64,000 nt of DNA, taken from Alteromonas mediterranea DE. Lineage in GTDB: Bacteria > Pseudomonadota > Gammaproteobacteria > Enterobacterales > Alteromonadaceae. Under the pieces are notes generated by a model, which searched no databases, was not told the DNA's origin, and saw only the letters and a list, made by a program, of their open reading frames with translations. Shown piece by piece: positions 39,710 through 50,080 of the stretch (the stretch's first letter is position 1; the number at the start of each line of letters is the position of its first letter). The stretch is taken from assembly GCF_000020585.3 (NCBI RefSeq), contig NC_011138.3, forward strand, positions 2,395,148-2,459,147, given 5' to 3'. The position numbers were made by a program, and so were the translations under genes.

Positions 39710-40582
39710 ATGGACATACATGGCTTTTTAACTACGCATCAATTGCCAAGTAGTTACGCGGAGACTGCACAAAAATGGTTCACTCCATTATGTGAACAGC
39801 TGCTAAAGCACCAAGAAGGTGCAACCAAACCATTTATTGTTGGAATAAATGGCAGCCAAGGGTCAGGAAAATCTACGCTGACCAGTTTTGTTGAATATTA
39901 TCTATCATCGGTTCACGGCAAACAGGTGGTATCGCTATCTATCGATGACTTTTATTTTGATCAGTCACAGCGCAATGCACTAGCGATAAAAGTACACCCA
40001 TTGCTCGCAACTCGCGGCGTACCGGGCACCCACAATATACCGTTAGCATTAGACACCCTGCGTAATTTAGATTCGGGGTCACGCACCTTGCTTCCCCGCT
40101 TTGACAAAGCAACCGACAACCCCTTCCCTACTGAACAATGGCCTGTAATAGCGTCGTCACCTGACTTCATCATACTTGAAGGATGGTGTGTAGGGGCTAC
40201 ACCACAGTCACAAAGCGAACTGAAGCCCCCTATAAATCACTTAGAGGAAGTTGAAGATCCGCTGGGTATTTGGCGTTCTTTCGTCAACACCGAACTTGCA
40301 GGCGATTACCAAACGTTATTTGCCAAAATCGATTACCGTATTATGCTCAAAGCACCAAGTTTTGATTGTGTGTATCAATGGCGACTAGAGCAAGAACATA
40401 AACTCGCTAAAAAAGCCGCAAAAAATAGCACAGGCGTGATGTCAGATGAAGAAGTGGCAAACTTTGTGCAACATTACCAACGGATTACCGAACACGCCCT
40501 TCGCCAACTGCCTAAAGAGAGCGATACCGTGTTTTATCTTGATGAAACAAGAACGATTACTAAACAGGACGTAAAACAATGA
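39710..40582 (+). CDS. D-glycerate 3-kinase, plant type
   Basis: The 290-residue P-loop kinase has GSQGSGKST at residues 48-56 and SIDDFYFDQSQRN plus HPLLATRGVPGTHN, matching plant-type D-glycerate 3-kinases. Such enzymes phosphorylate D-glycerate to 3-phosphoglycerate. It is first of four tightly spaced genes: it overlaps the phosphatase by four bases, which is followed by the glycosyltransferase and the phosphorylase. That setting implies the glycerate comes from glucosylglycerate breakdown. A GAGG site precedes the ATG. Confidence 0.85.
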   Translation: MDIHGFLTTHQLPSSYAETAQKWFTPLCEQLLKHQEGATKPFIVGINGSQGSGKSTLTSFVEYYLSSVHGKQVVSLSIDDFYFDQSQRNALAIKVHPLLATRGVPGTHNIPLALDTLRNLDSGSRTLLPRFDKATDNPFPTEQWPVIASSPDFIILEGWCVGATPQSQSELKPPINHLEEVEDPLGIWRSFVNTELAGDYQTLFAKIDYRIMLKAPSFDCVYQWRLEQEHKLAKKAAKNSTGVMSDEEVANFVQHYQRITEHALRQLPKESDTVFYLDETRTITKQDVKQ

Positions 40583-41388
40583 CGAAAACGCTTGTTTTCA
40601 CCGATATGGACGGCACGCTGTTAGACCACCATACCTACTCATTCGAGGCGGCGAAACCGGCTTTAAAAGCGTTAGAAGAAAAAGACATCCCGGTTGTTCC
40701 AACAACGAGCAAAACGTTTGCCGAGCTTCAGCCACTAAGGGAAAGCATTGGTTTAGATGGCCCATTCATCATTGAAAATGGCGCGGCTATTTTTATTCCC
40801 CACGGATTTTTTAAGCAAAAGCCCAGTGGTACCGTTTGGATAGATGGCTATTGGTGTAAAGCATTTATCTCTAATAAAAACTACTGGATTAAACTGCTTG
40901 AGAAAATGGGCAGTGAGTTCGATGGCAAATATAAGCAGTTTTCTAAGATGTCTATTGAAGAGATCCAAGAATGCACTGGCTTAGATGAGCGTTCTGCAGC
41001 CCTCGCGGCCAAGCGTCAATTTGGGGAGCCTGTTTTGTGGCTAGGTAGCGAGGAAGAAAAGCACCGCTTCTTAAAAATTGTTAAAGACCGAGGCGCGTTT
41101 CCTTTAGAAGGCGGTCGCTTTATTCATATCTCTGGTAATTGCGATAAAGGCCAAGCGCTTAAATGGCTGGCGAGTGAATACCAGAAACAGTATTTAACGA
41201 AAGTTAACACTATCGCCCTTGGCGATGGTAAAAATGACGTGGCAATGCTTGAAGCTGCACACGTTCCTATTCGCATTTTATCTCCGGTAAATCCTCCACC
41301 TGAAGTACAAAAAGAAGAGGTATACACCAGCACCCTAACTGGCCCCGAAGGCTGGAACGAAATGCTTACTCAATTGCTATCCCTATGA
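40579..41388 (+). CDS. HAD-IIB phosphatase, glucosyl/mannosyl-3-phosphoglycerate type
   Basis: The 269-residue protein has HAD motif DMDGTLLDHHTY (nucleophile Asp9, acid Asp11), a cap domain, and GDGKNDVAML at the C-terminus. The sequence IENGAAIFIPHGFF fits the MPGP/GpgP family, which removes the phosphate from mannosyl- or glucosyl-3-phosphoglycerate. The neighbouring synthase points to the glucosyl compound. It overlaps the glycerate kinase by four bases and ends 12 bp before the glycosyltransferase. Confidence 0.85.
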   Translation: MTKTLVFTDMDGTLLDHHTYSFEAAKPALKALEEKDIPVVPTTSKTFAELQPLRESIGLDGPFIIENGAAIFIPHGFFKQKPSGTVWIDGYWCKAFISNKNYWIKLLEKMGSEFDGKYKQFSKMSIEEIQECTGLDERSAALAAKRQFGEPVLWLGSEEEKHRFLKIVKDRGAFPLEGGRFIHISGNCDKGQALKWLASEYQKQYLTKVNTIALGDGKNDVAMLEAAHVPIRILSPVNPPPEVQKEEVYTSTLTGPEGWNEMLTQLLSL

Positions 41389-41400
41389 TCAGGAGGACAC

Positions 41401-42624
41401 ATGGCTGATTTTTATCAAAATGGTGTGGTTACTACGTTACATAACTTGGCTCGTCGTCCTACCGAAGAGCTTGAAGCAGAGTTGCTTCAGTTTTCACAAA
41501 AGCGCCCGATGGCACTTATTTTACCGTCTCTTTTTTCCGAACTTGAAGGCGAAGCTCTTCCGCATATTGTGAATGAACTGACCAACGTGCCCTATCTTTC
41601 AGAAATTGTTATCGGTTTAGATAGAGCTAACGAAGAGCAATACAAGCACGCACTAAAATTCTTTGGCAAACTTCCTCAGCACCACAGAGTGCTATGGAAC
41701 GATGGCCCGCGACTAAAAGCACTTGATGAAGAGCTACAGGCACAAGGATTAGCCCCTAAAGAGTTAGGCAAAGGTAGAAACGTATGGTACTGCATGGGTT
41801 ACGTTTTAGCGTCTAATCGCGCTGAATCTGTAGCGCTGCACGATTGTGACATTGTGACTTACGAAAAAGATTTGCTTGCCAAGCTAATTTATCCGGTTGC
41901 AAACCCTATGTTCAACTACGAATTCTGTAAAGGTTATTACGCTCGTGTGGCTAATGGAAAAATTAATGGCCGAGTTTCGCGCCTGTTAGTAACGCCTTTA
42001 CTACGTGCCTTAAAGCGCATAATGGGTGATAACGAATATTTGGAATTCATGGACAGCTTCCGCTATCCATTGGCCGGTGAATTTTCATTCAGACGTGACG
42101 TTTTGAACGATATCCGCATTCCCAGCGATTGGGGATTAGAGATTGGTGTGCTTTCTGAAATGCATCGAAATTATTCTCACAACCGCCTATGCCAGGCTGA
42201 TATTTGTGACATTTACGACCATAAGCACCAAGACCTATCGCTAAATAACGACCAGGGCGGTTTGTCTAAAATGTCTATCGACATTACTAAAGCGATATTT
42301 AGAAAGCTCGCGACTCAAGGCTATACCTTTAGTAACGAAATGTTCCGTTCAATAAAAGCTACCTATTTCCGTATTGCGCTAGACTTTATAGAAACCTATC
42401 ACAATGACGCGGTAATGAACGGCTTAAACTTAGACATTCACAGCGAGGAAAAAGCGGTAGAAATGTTTGCCAGCAATATAATGAAAGCGGGACAAAATTT
42501 CTTAGAAAACCCAATGGAAACACCGTTTATCCCTAGTTGGAACCGCGTTACTAGTGCGGTACCGGATATTTTAGAACGCTTATTAGAAGCGGTTGAAGCT
42601 GACACTGCAGAATATATGGAGTAA
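41401..42624 (+). CDS. GT-A glycosyltransferase, glucosyl-3-phosphoglycerate synthase-like
   Basis: This 407-residue GT-A-fold enzyme has an acidic nucleotide-sugar motif DCD at residues 148-150 and the conserved segments [16 protein letters not shown] and [14 protein letters not shown]. It resembles GpgS-type synthases that move glucose from a nucleotide donor to 3-phosphoglycerate. The substrate is inferred mainly from the adjacent phosphatase and phosphorylase. An AGGAGG ribosome site precedes the start. Confidence 0.8.
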   Translation: MADFYQNGVVTTLHNLARRPTEELEAELLQFSQKRPMALILPSLFSELEGEALPHIVNELTNVPYLSEIVIGLDRANEEQYKHALKFFGKLPQHHRVLWNDGPRLKALDEELQAQGLAPKELGKGRNVWYCMGYVLASNRAESVALHDCDIVTYEKDLLAKLIYPVANPMFNYEFCKGYYARVANGKINGRVSRLLVTPLLRALKRIMGDNEYLEFMDSFRYPLAGEFSFRRDVLNDIRIPSDWGLEIGVLSEMHRNYSHNRLCQADICDIYDHKHQDLSLNNDQGGLSKMSIDITKAIFRKLATQGYTFSNEMFRSIKATYFRIALDFIETYHNDAVMNGLNLDIHSEEKAVEMFASNIMKAGQNFLENPMETPFIPSWNRVTSAVPDILERLLEAVEADTAEYME

Positions 42625-42629
42625 GTAAT

Positions 42630-44384
42630 ATGGCATGGGAGCACCTCCATGACAAAGTAAAGCACCATTTAGAAAGCATTTACGCCGATGTAGCGCTAGA
42701 CGTCTCTTATGAGACGCTAGCCACAGAGCTAATGAATACAATAGGTATTCAGCAACAAACAGATATAGCTTCACCTCAATCTCATCACAACTATTGGGAT
42801 GAAGAAGACATTATCATGATCACCTATGGTGATAGCGTGATTGATGAAGATGAGCGCCCTCTTGTTACGTTGAATAAGTTCATGCATCGTTATTGTAAGA
42901 ACACAATCAATAACGTGCATATTCTTCCCTTCTTTCCTTATAGTTCCGATGACGGGTTTTCTGTCATCGACTACTCTACGGTAAACGAAGCATTAGGATC
43001 GTGGGATGATATCGAAGCTATAGCCAAAGATTATGGCTTGATGACAGACTTAGTGATAAACCACTGCTCTGCGCGGAGCGTTTGGTTCGACAACTTTGTT
43101 AAAGGTGAAGGGCCGGGATCTGACTTTTTCTTTACCGCAGATCCGGCTGACGATTTATCGCTGGTGACCCGCCCTCGTGTTTCCCCTTTGTTGCGTGAAA
43201 CCGAGACCGCCGATGGCACTAAGTATGTGTGGTGTACCTTCAGTCACGATCAAGTAGACTTTGACTTTAGAAACCCCAAAGTGCTTTTAGCGTTTATCGA
43301 TATCATTAAACTGTACATTGATAAAGGCGCCAAGATATTCCGTTTAGACGCGGTTGCCTTTCTATGGAAAATTGTGGGCACAAACAGCATTAATCTGTTT
43401 CAAACTCACGAAGTCATTCGTTTAATAAGAACCCTGATTGAACACGTTGACCCATCCATCATTATCATTACCGAAACAAATATTCCAAACAGGGAAAATC
43501 TAACCTATTTTGGTAATGCAAATGAAGCCCATGCAATCTATAACTTTTCGTTACCGCCACTGCTTGTAAACACATTGGTAAGTGGTGATTGTACTTATTT
43601 GAAGAGTTGGATGATGAGCATGCCTCCTGCACAAAACGGCACGGCATACTTTAACTTTATTGCTTCGCACGATGGTATTGGGCTGCGCCCTGCAGAAGGC
43701 CTGCTTTCTGAAGAAGAAATATCTGATTTGGTTCACGCCATGCAGCACTTCGGTGGAAAAGTATCTTGGCGGGCCTCTGAGCATGGTCAGCAAAAACCGT
43801 ATGAAATTAACATCACACTGTTTGACGCTCTGCAAGGCACGATAAAGGGGCCTGACAAGTATCAGGTCGACCGTTTTATTTGTGCACATGCCATTATGTT
43901 AGGCATGGAAGGTATTCCTGGTATCTATATTCATAGTTTACTGGGCACCTCTAACGACTATGAGAAAGTCGCTAACACTGGCCAGAACCGCTCGATAAAC
44001 AGAAAGCGCTGGGACTTTAACGAGCTAGAAGCCTTGTTAGATTCTCCTTTCTCTCAGCATCACAAGGTTTTAACTCGTATATCTCAGTTAATCCGCATAC
44101 GTAAAGCTCAGCCTGCATTCCACCCTAATGCTACGCAGTTTACGCTGCAATTGGGCAATCAAATATTCGGCTATTGGCGTCAGAGCTTAGACAGAAAGCA
44201 AAGTATTTTCTGTATCAGCAATATTTGTGACGAAGAGCAAACTATTTTGCTTTCTGACATTAACTTGATAGGTACAGACAACTGGATTGACCTCATTACC
44301 CGTGATGAGATTTCACTTTCCAGCGGCTTTTTACAAATGAAGCCCTACCAAGTACTGTGGATCAGTAACCAAGATTTTGAATAA
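42630..44384 (+). CDS. GH13_18 phosphorylase, probable glucosylglycerate phosphorylase
   Basis: The 584-residue alpha-amylase-fold protein belongs to the sucrose-phosphorylase group. The nucleophile Asp240 is in FRLDAVAF, the acid/base Glu282 in ITETNIPN and the stabiliser Asp348 in SHDGIGLRP. Family members use phosphate to split sucrose, sucrose-6-phosphate or glucosylglycerate. The other three genes of the operon all fit glucosylglycerate, so I infer it releases glucose-1-phosphate and D-glycerate. It starts 5 bp after the glycosyltransferase. Confidence 0.82.
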   Translation: MAWEHLHDKVKHHLESIYADVALDVSYETLATELMNTIGIQQQTDIASPQSHHNYWDEEDIIMITYGDSVIDEDERPLVTLNKFMHRYCKNTINNVHILPFFPYSSDDGFSVIDYSTVNEALGSWDDIEAIAKDYGLMTDLVINHCSARSVWFDNFVKGEGPGSDFFFTADPADDLSLVTRPRVSPLLRETETADGTKYVWCTFSHDQVDFDFRNPKVLLAFIDIIKLYIDKGAKIFRLDAVAFLWKIVGTNSINLFQTHEVIRLIRTLIEHVDPSIIIITETNIPNRENLTYFGNANEAHAIYNFSLPPLLVNTLVSGDCTYLKSWMMSMPPAQNGTAYFNFIASHDGIGLRPAEGLLSEEEISDLVHAMQHFGGKVSWRASEHGQQKPYEINITLFDALQGTIKGPDKYQVDRFICAHAIMLGMEGIPGIYIHSLLGTSNDYEKVANTGQNRSINRKRWDFNELEALLDSPFSQHHKVLTRISQLIRIRKAQPAFHPNATQFTLQLGNQIFGYWRQSLDRKQSIFCISNICDEEQTILLSDINLIGTDNWIDLITRDEISLSSGFLQMKPYQVLWISNQDFE

Positions 44385-44458
44385 TCCAACTGGTCGATAA
44401 ATATACCGCGGTACGGATACTGCGGTGTTATGATTAACCTACCACTCCCCCCTATTAT

Positions 44459-45136
44459 ATGTTCATGCAAGATATTAATACCTTTCTATTCGACCTAGAT
44501 GGAACACTAGTAGATTCTGTGCCAGATTTAGCGAAAGCCCTGAACCTGATGCTAAGTGATTACAACCTGCCAACCTATGAGGAGGCGAAAGTAAGGCACT
44601 GGGTGGGCAATGGCGCTCGGGTTCTGGTTGAAAGAGGTTTGAGCGGTAATACAAAAATTAACCACGCTTTTAACCAAGTAGAAGTTGATATCGCGCTAGA
44701 CAAATTTCTTTTCTGTTACAGAACATTAGAAACCAAAAGCACCGTGCTTTACGATGGTGTTGCCGCCACACTCAAAACTCTTAAAGCGCATGGCTGTACT
44801 CTTGCGTTAGTAACAAATAAACCTTCAGAGTTTATAGAACCAATCCTTACATCGTTTTCATTGTTGCCCTTGTTTTCAATTACCATTGGCGGTGACACGC
44901 TTTTAGAGAAGAAACCCTCTCCTTTACCGCTTATGCATGCCTGTGAAAAATTGGGCGTTTTACCCTCTGAATGCGTAATGGTAGGCGATTCTAAGAATGA
45001 TATTCTTGCCGCTAAAGCCGCGAATATAAAAAGTATAGGCCTTACCTATGGGTACAATTACGGTGAAAGTATTGCGACCTACCAGCCTGACTGGGTGTTC
45101 GATAGCTTTAGCGACATTCTGTCGTTGCGCGCTTAA
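44459..45136 (+). CDS. gph: Phosphoglycolate phosphatase
   Basis: The 225-residue HAD protein has DLDGTLVDSVPDLAKALN (nucleophile and acid Asp) and the C-terminal VMVGDSKNDILAAKAANI. NTFLFDLDGTLVDS followed by a small cap is the Gph type, which hydrolyses 2-phosphoglycolate from DNA repair. It follows the glucosylglycerate operon by 74 bp, so it may be separately transcribed. Two ATGs (44459, 44465) are possible. Confidence 0.82.
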   Translation: MFMQDINTFLFDLDGTLVDSVPDLAKALNLMLSDYNLPTYEEAKVRHWVGNGARVLVERGLSGNTKINHAFNQVEVDIALDKFLFCYRTLETKSTVLYDGVAATLKTLKAHGCTLALVTNKPSEFIEPILTSFSLLPLFSITIGGDTLLEKKPSPLPLMHACEKLGVLPSECVMVGDSKNDILAAKAANIKSIGLTYGYNYGESIATYQPDWVFDSFSDILSLRA

Positions 45137-45273
45137 ATTAAACCCAAACACGGGGGCCAAAAGCTGAAGAAGGAAAATACTCCCCGCTTTCTTTTATTTC
45201 ACGCTTTAACCTTTGGTATAACGCGGCTTTTTCTGTAATATCCGCGTGTTAAATATTTCAAGGAGTGACGGGT

Positions 45274-46488
45274 ATGTCATCAAAATGGCTTTCATTAGAA
45301 GAAGCTCTGGCCAAAGCATTAGACGCGGCGTACGCCATTGACGACGTAGAGCAAGTGAGCATTTTTGAGGCTAACAATCGCATTTTGGCGCACGACCTTG
45401 TTGCCACCCTTGATGTACCGCCTTGGGACAATTCAGCAATGGACGGCTACGCCGTTAACGTTGAAGACCTTTCTGGCAGCAATGAACTCGAAGTTCAAGG
45501 TATTATCACAGCAGGTATGGAAGCCGATACCCCGCTACAAAAAGGTAAGGCATTTAAAATAATGACTGGCGCCCCTATTCCGAACAACGCCAATGCCGTT
45601 GTTATGGTAGAAAATACCTCTGAGTGCAACGGCAATGTGGAGATAAACAAACGCCCCATCGCCCACGAAAACATTCGTAAAAAGGCCAATGATATTGGCT
45701 GTGACGATACGCTCGTTCATAAGGGCACTCGACTGCGCGCCGAGCACCTCATGCTACTGTCTTCACAAGGAAAGTGTAAAATAGACGTTTTCCGAAAGCT
45801 GCGCGTGGGCGTTGTCGCTACAGGCTCTGAACTAGCTGCACCGGGCGAAAGCCGCGCCGCCACTCAAATTTTCGAATCGAACAGGGTAGGCATTGCCAGT
45901 ATTTTGCAAAAGGAAAACGTTGAGCTTATCGACTTTGGCATTGTTGAAGATAACGAAGTTTCGCTACGGGAACTTTTCATTGAGGCTAGCAAGCGCGTTG
46001 ACGTCATGGTAAGTAGCGGCGGCGTATCGGTAGGCGATGCAGACTATGTTAAAGATATTATTGCAGAGCTAGGCAGCATAGACTTTTGGAAAGTGGCAGT
46101 TAAACCAGGTAAGCCTTTTGCCTTAGGTAAAATAAATAATACGCTTTTCTGTGGCCTACCTGGTAACCCTGTGTCGTCGTTTGTCACCGCAAAGTTACTG
46201 GTTGTGCCCGTTATTAAAAAAATGCAACGAGAAGCAAAGCCCCACGAGCCGCTCTTTATTAACGCCACTATCACAACGCCTCTAAAGCGCCGTGCAGGCC
46301 GTCGGGATTTTCAGCGGGCCACCATGGCTAAAAATGCCCAAGGTGAATGGGAAGTCACGCCATTTAAATCGCAGAGTTCTGGGGTAATGACGTCAATTAC
46401 ATCTGCAAACTGCCTGATGATAGTACCTGAGGAAGTAAGCGAATTAAAAGAAGGCGATACGGTTCAAGTAATGCCTCTTCATTTTTAA
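45274..46488 (+). CDS. moeA: Molybdopterin molybdotransferase MoeA
   Basis: MoeA inserts molybdate into adenylylated molybdopterin. The protein of about 404 residues begins SSKWLSLEEALAKAL and has DVPPWDNSAMDGYAVN, IMTGAPIPNNANAVVMVE, SSGGVSVGDADYVKDII and GLPGNPVSSFVTAKLL, the full MoeA pattern. I chose 45274 because an AAGGAG site lies about nine bases upstream. A mocA-like gene lies two genes downstream, suggesting a molybdoenzyme-linked region. Confidence 0.95.
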   Translation: MSSKWLSLEEALAKALDAAYAIDDVEQVSIFEANNRILAHDLVATLDVPPWDNSAMDGYAVNVEDLSGSNELEVQGIITAGMEADTPLQKGKAFKIMTGAPIPNNANAVVMVENTSECNGNVEINKRPIAHENIRKKANDIGCDDTLVHKGTRLRAEHLMLLSSQGKCKIDVFRKLRVGVVATGSELAAPGESRAATQIFESNRVGIASILQKENVELIDFGIVEDNEVSLRELFIEASKRVDVMVSSGGVSVGDADYVKDIIAELGSIDFWKVAVKPGKPFALGKINNTLFCGLPGNPVSSFVTAKLLVVPVIKKMQREAKPHEPLFINATITTPLKRRAGRRDFQRATMAKNAQGEWEVTPFKSQSSGVMTSITSANCLMIVPEEVSELKEGDTVQVMPLHF

Positions 46489-46618
46489 ATAAAGTATGCA
46501 CTTGAAGGGTTAACGTACATTATTCAATTCCACACGCTTTAACCTATTAAGCAAGAGCACTAATACATAAACCGACACACTGCTCGCACCTTAGCGATAA
46601 CTTAAGAGACACATTGCC

Positions 46619-47992
46619 GTGAATAAAAAACGCTTTCTTTTAGAAGGTAGAGATATTTTAAAACTAGCTTGGCCTTTACTGGTTGCTCAAATTACGCAAA
46701 TGCTAATGGGCGTGAGCGATACCATCATGGCAGGCCGTTACAGTGCAACCGATATGGCAGCCGTAGCGCTGGGCTTCAGTATTACCGTACCTTTGCTGTG
46801 TTTTATTCAGGGGATTGCGTTAGCGCTGCCCCCTATTATTTCTCGTTTACAAGGAAATCGGAATTTAAATGGCATTGCCGATGCTAGTCAACAGGCAGGC
46901 TACTTGGTCTTTTTTGTAGGCGTACTGGTGGCGGGTTTAATTCCCTTTACAGCAAGTATTGTTGCTTTATTCCCAATGGCCTCAGAACTATACAGTATAA
47001 CCGTGGACTACGTACTATACGTGTTATTTGCAATGCCCGGTTTTGCACTTTACCAGTGGCTAAGAAACTACTGCGAAGGGTTAGGCAAAACCAAGCCAAC
47101 AATGACTATTACTGTCATTGGACTGATGGCCAACATAGTAGGTAACTATCTATTCATTTACGGCGCTGGACCGATACCCGCAATGGGCGGTGCAGGGTGT
47201 GGTATTGCAACAGCCATCGTTATTTACACCATGCTTGTCGCCACAGTGATATACGTACGCTTTGCGCCAGCTTTGCAAAAATATAACCTGTTCGGGCAGC
47301 TATACAAACCAAACTTGGCCACCATAACGAGAACGTTTAAACTTGGGTTACCTATCGCCATGACCATTCTGTTTGAGGTGACCTTATTTTCACTGGTTGC
47401 ACTGCTGCTCGCTCCATTTGGCGCAACAACCGTTGCCGCACATCAAGTTGCACTTAATTTTTCAGCCCTCATGTTTATGTTTCCCATGAGTATAGGTATG
47501 GCAGCGGCTATTCGAATAGGCTACCGAATTGGCCAAAACAATCAGCGGCAGGCTAAAATTGCAGCTCGCACCGCCATTTTTATTGGTTTTTGCTCTGCCG
47601 CGTGCACCGCAACATTTACACTGCTAGCTAAAGGCTTCATCATTGGCCTTTATACCAGTGACGACGCGGTTTACACCCTTGCCAATGCGCTCCTTATCTA
47701 CGCCGCCCTATTTCAGCTATCCGACGCGGTACAGGTTATTTCGGCCAATGCATTACGTGGCTATAAGGATACTACAGCGATGTTTCTCATTACCTTTGTC
47801 TCATACTGGTTAATCGGCCTACCGACTGGCGTAGTCTTAGGCAGAACCAGTTGGATAACTACAGAGCCAATGGCAGCTGCGGGCTTTTGGATTGGTATTA
47901 TCGTAGGTTTAAGCGCGGCGGCGATCATGTTGGGCGCACGCCTTCTTTATGTTCAACGCCCTAGTAATGCAGCGCGTTTAAACGCCGTGTAG
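46619..47992 (+). CDS. MATE efflux transporter, NorM-like
   Basis: The 457-residue protein has about twelve membrane helices and the MATE features LAWPLLVAQITQMLMGVSDTIMAGRYS and GTTVAAHQVALNFSALMFMFPMSIG. NorM-type pumps export cationic drugs using sodium or proton gradients; the substrate here is unknown. The start is GTG. It stands alone between moeA and the convergent mocA. Confidence 0.9.
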   Translation: MNKKRFLLEGRDILKLAWPLLVAQITQMLMGVSDTIMAGRYSATDMAAVALGFSITVPLLCFIQGIALALPPIISRLQGNRNLNGIADASQQAGYLVFFVGVLVAGLIPFTASIVALFPMASELYSITVDYVLYVLFAMPGFALYQWLRNYCEGLGKTKPTMTITVIGLMANIVGNYLFIYGAGPIPAMGGAGCGIATAIVIYTMLVATVIYVRFAPALQKYNLFGQLYKPNLATITRTFKLGLPIAMTILFEVTLFSLVALLLAPFGATTVAAHQVALNFSALMFMFPMSIGMAAAIRIGYRIGQNNQRQAKIAARTAIFIGFCSAACTATFTLLAKGFIIGLYTSDDAVYTLANALLIYAALFQLSDAVQVISANALRGYKDTTAMFLITFVSYWLIGLPTGVVLGRTSWITTEPMAAAGFWIGIIVGLSAAAIMLGARLLYVQRPSNAARLNAV

Positions 47993-48009
47993 CTAAGCTT
48001 ACTGTTTGC

Positions 48010-48879
48010 CTAAGCGTCTTTTGGCTTTTTACTCTGGGCGAGATTATGACTGGGTAAAATAAAAAGACGGCTTATGCGCGACCAATCCTGTGGCGTGTCT
48101 ATATCGAATTGCGCATTCGGTGTAGGCACCATGGTTACCCTTCCCGCCTTTAAGTATTTGTTAATAACTGGCTTAGCGCCCACATCCCCGCGAAGTGAAA
48201 GTAGCTCGTTAAACATGTCTTTAGGGAATATGGCTGGTACCGTTAACCGTGCCCCCGAATTGTTTGCTACGCCTGGCTTTTCACGACTGATATGCCATTG
48301 GCTGCAAACAATATTATTAGGGTTCTTTTGCGACGCTTCGATAAGCCGCAACACGTCACTTTCAACAAGGCACGGCAAATCTGCCAATGAAAATAAAACG
48401 TGAGTGGGCCAGTCCGCTTCCTTTTGGCAATCTGGTTTAAGTGTACCTTCAGAAATGGTTTTATCTTTTAGCGCGGCTTGTGAAGAAATCGACAGAACAT
48501 GTTTTACACCTACCCGAATACTGGAAGCCATCCCCTCTTTCCACGCCGTGTTACATACAAGGTTAACCGGTAGCTGACTCAACTGAGCTTCTATACTTGA
48601 ATGCCACTTACCCGTAACAACAGTGACTTGGTTTTGAACCGGTAACGTTGACTGATTGCACGCCCTTGTAGACACAGCCCTAGAAGCAGAAGCTGATGGC
48701 GCGGTAAGGTATGTCTCTTTTGCTTTAATGAGCGTACGTACGCTGTGCTCAATAAGAGGTAATGAAGAAACGGGATGAGTAGAAAGCAGCTTATTACCCT
48801 TGTAACGGGCGCTTTGCCCGCCAGCAAGTAATACGAACGCTATATTATAATCACCTAAATTCAAATTCCGCGTGCTCAT
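48010..48879 (-). CDS. MocA-like molybdenum cofactor cytidylyltransferase
   Basis: The 289-residue protein has the NTP-transferase signature LLAGGQSARYKGNKLL (residues 18-32) and ends with FDIDTPQDWSRI, typical of MobA/MocA proteins that cap molybdopterin with CMP or GMP. It is longer than usual because of polar insertions around residues 60-80 and 130-150. It lies 19 bp after the VWA gene and near moeA, which supports a role in molybdoenzyme maturation. Confidence 0.82.
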   Translation of the reverse strand: MSTRNLNLGDYNIAFVLLAGGQSARYKGNKLLSTHPVSSLPLIEHSVRTLIKAKETYLTAPSASASRAVSTRACNQSTLPVQNQVTVVTGKWHSSIEAQLSQLPVNLVCNTAWKEGMASSIRVGVKHVLSISSQAALKDKTISEGTLKPDCQKEADWPTHVLFSLADLPCLVESDVLRLIEASQKNPNNIVCSQWHISREKPGVANNSGARLTVPAIFPKDMFNELLSLRGDVGAKPVINKYLKAGRVTMVPTPNAQFDIDTPQDWSRISRLFILPSHNLAQSKKPKDA

Positions 48880-48898
48880 CAGCGATTGTCGTTTATAC

Positions 48899-50080
48899 CT
48901 AACGGCTACGACTTAGCCCTTTTATGGCTTCAGTTAGACCTTCAAGGGTTAACCCATACATTCTCTGTTCCATGATCTCTCGGATGATCTTGATAGATGA
49001 ATAATAAGGCCAATAGTTTTCAGGTTGCGGATTAAGCCACACGGCATTGCTAAAATGATTCAACAAACGCTGCATCCACACACTACCCGGCTCTTCATTC
49101 CAATGCTCTACGCTGCCGCCTGGATAGGTTATTTCGTAAGGCCCCATAGTGGCGTCACCGACAAATATCACCTTGTAATCTTTACCGTAGCGATGAATGA
49201 TATCCCAAATAGGAATACGCTCTTTCTCCCGCCGTAAATTATCTTTCCACACCTCTTCATATACACAGTTATGAAAATAAAAGTACTCTAAGTACTTAAA
49301 TTCGGTTTGTACGGCAGAAAAGAGCTCTTGGGTACTCTTAACGTGGGGATCCATTGAACCGCCTACATCAAAGAACATTAACACTTTAACCGCGTTGTGG
49401 CGCTCTGGCGCCATGTGAATATCAAGCAGGCCGCCTTTCTTCGCGGTTTCGCCAATGGTAGTAGGTACATCTAAGTGTTCGCTAGCACCTGTGCGCGCGA
49501 ATTTACGCAGTTTCCGAAGCGCCACTTTAATGTTGCGCGTACCTAACTCAACATCAGAACTTAAGTTTTTAAACTCTCGCTTATCCCACACCTTAACGGC
49601 AGAGAATTTGCGGTTTCCTTTCTGACCTATACGTACACCTTCCGGGTTGTCGCCATAGGCGCCAAACGGCGATGTACCGCCAGTGCCTACCCACTTATTT
49701 CCCCCCTGATGGCGCTTTTCTTGTTCTTCCAAGCGCTTTCTCAAGGTGTCCATAAGTTCGTCAAGTCCGCCAGCTTTACGCAGCGCTTCACGTTCCTCCG
49801 GGCTCAAGTTTTTTTCAATCTCTTTACGCAGCCACTCTTCTGGGATGTCTTTACCGAACAAATCGACAGACTCTACCCCTTCAAAATAATCAGCAAATGC
49901 CCTATCGAACTTATCGTACTGGGTTTCGTCTTTCACCATAATGGTACGAGACAAGCTGTAGAAAGCTTCGATGTCGGCATATACCACGTGATGCTCCAAC
50001 GCTTTGAGCAAATCAAGTAACTCGCGGAGCGTGGTTTTAACCTGATACTTTCGCAGTGTATAAAAAAACTGAATAAGCAT
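48899..50080 (-). CDS. CoxE-like VWA-domain protein
   Basis: The 393-residue protein has an N-terminal helical region with a QEKRHQGG-type linker and a C-terminal von Willebrand A domain. Its metal site reads FFDVGGSMDPHVK, DxGxS instead of the classical DxSxS. Such proteins act with MoxR ATPases to mature or load cofactors into large enzymes, CoxE and CoxD in CO dehydrogenase being the model. It starts one base after the MoxR gene ends, so the two are coupled. Confidence 0.85.
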   Translation of the reverse strand: MLIQFFYTLRKYQVKTTLRELLDLLKALEHHVVYADIEAFYSLSRTIMVKDETQYDKFDRAFADYFEGVESVDLFGKDIPEEWLRKEIEKNLSPEEREALRKAGGLDELMDTLRKRLEEQEKRHQGGNKWVGTGGTSPFGAYGDNPEGVRIGQKGNRKFSAVKVWDKREFKNLSSDVELGTRNIKVALRKLRKFARTGASEHLDVPTTIGETAKKGGLLDIHMAPERHNAVKVLMFFDVGGSMDPHVKSTQELFSAVQTEFKYLEYFYFHNCVYEEVWKDNLRREKERIPIWDIIHRYGKDYKVIFVGDATMGPYEITYPGGSVEHWNEEPGSVWMQRLLNHFSNAVWLNPQPENYWPYYSSIKIIREIMEQRMYGLTLEGLTEAIKGLSRSR

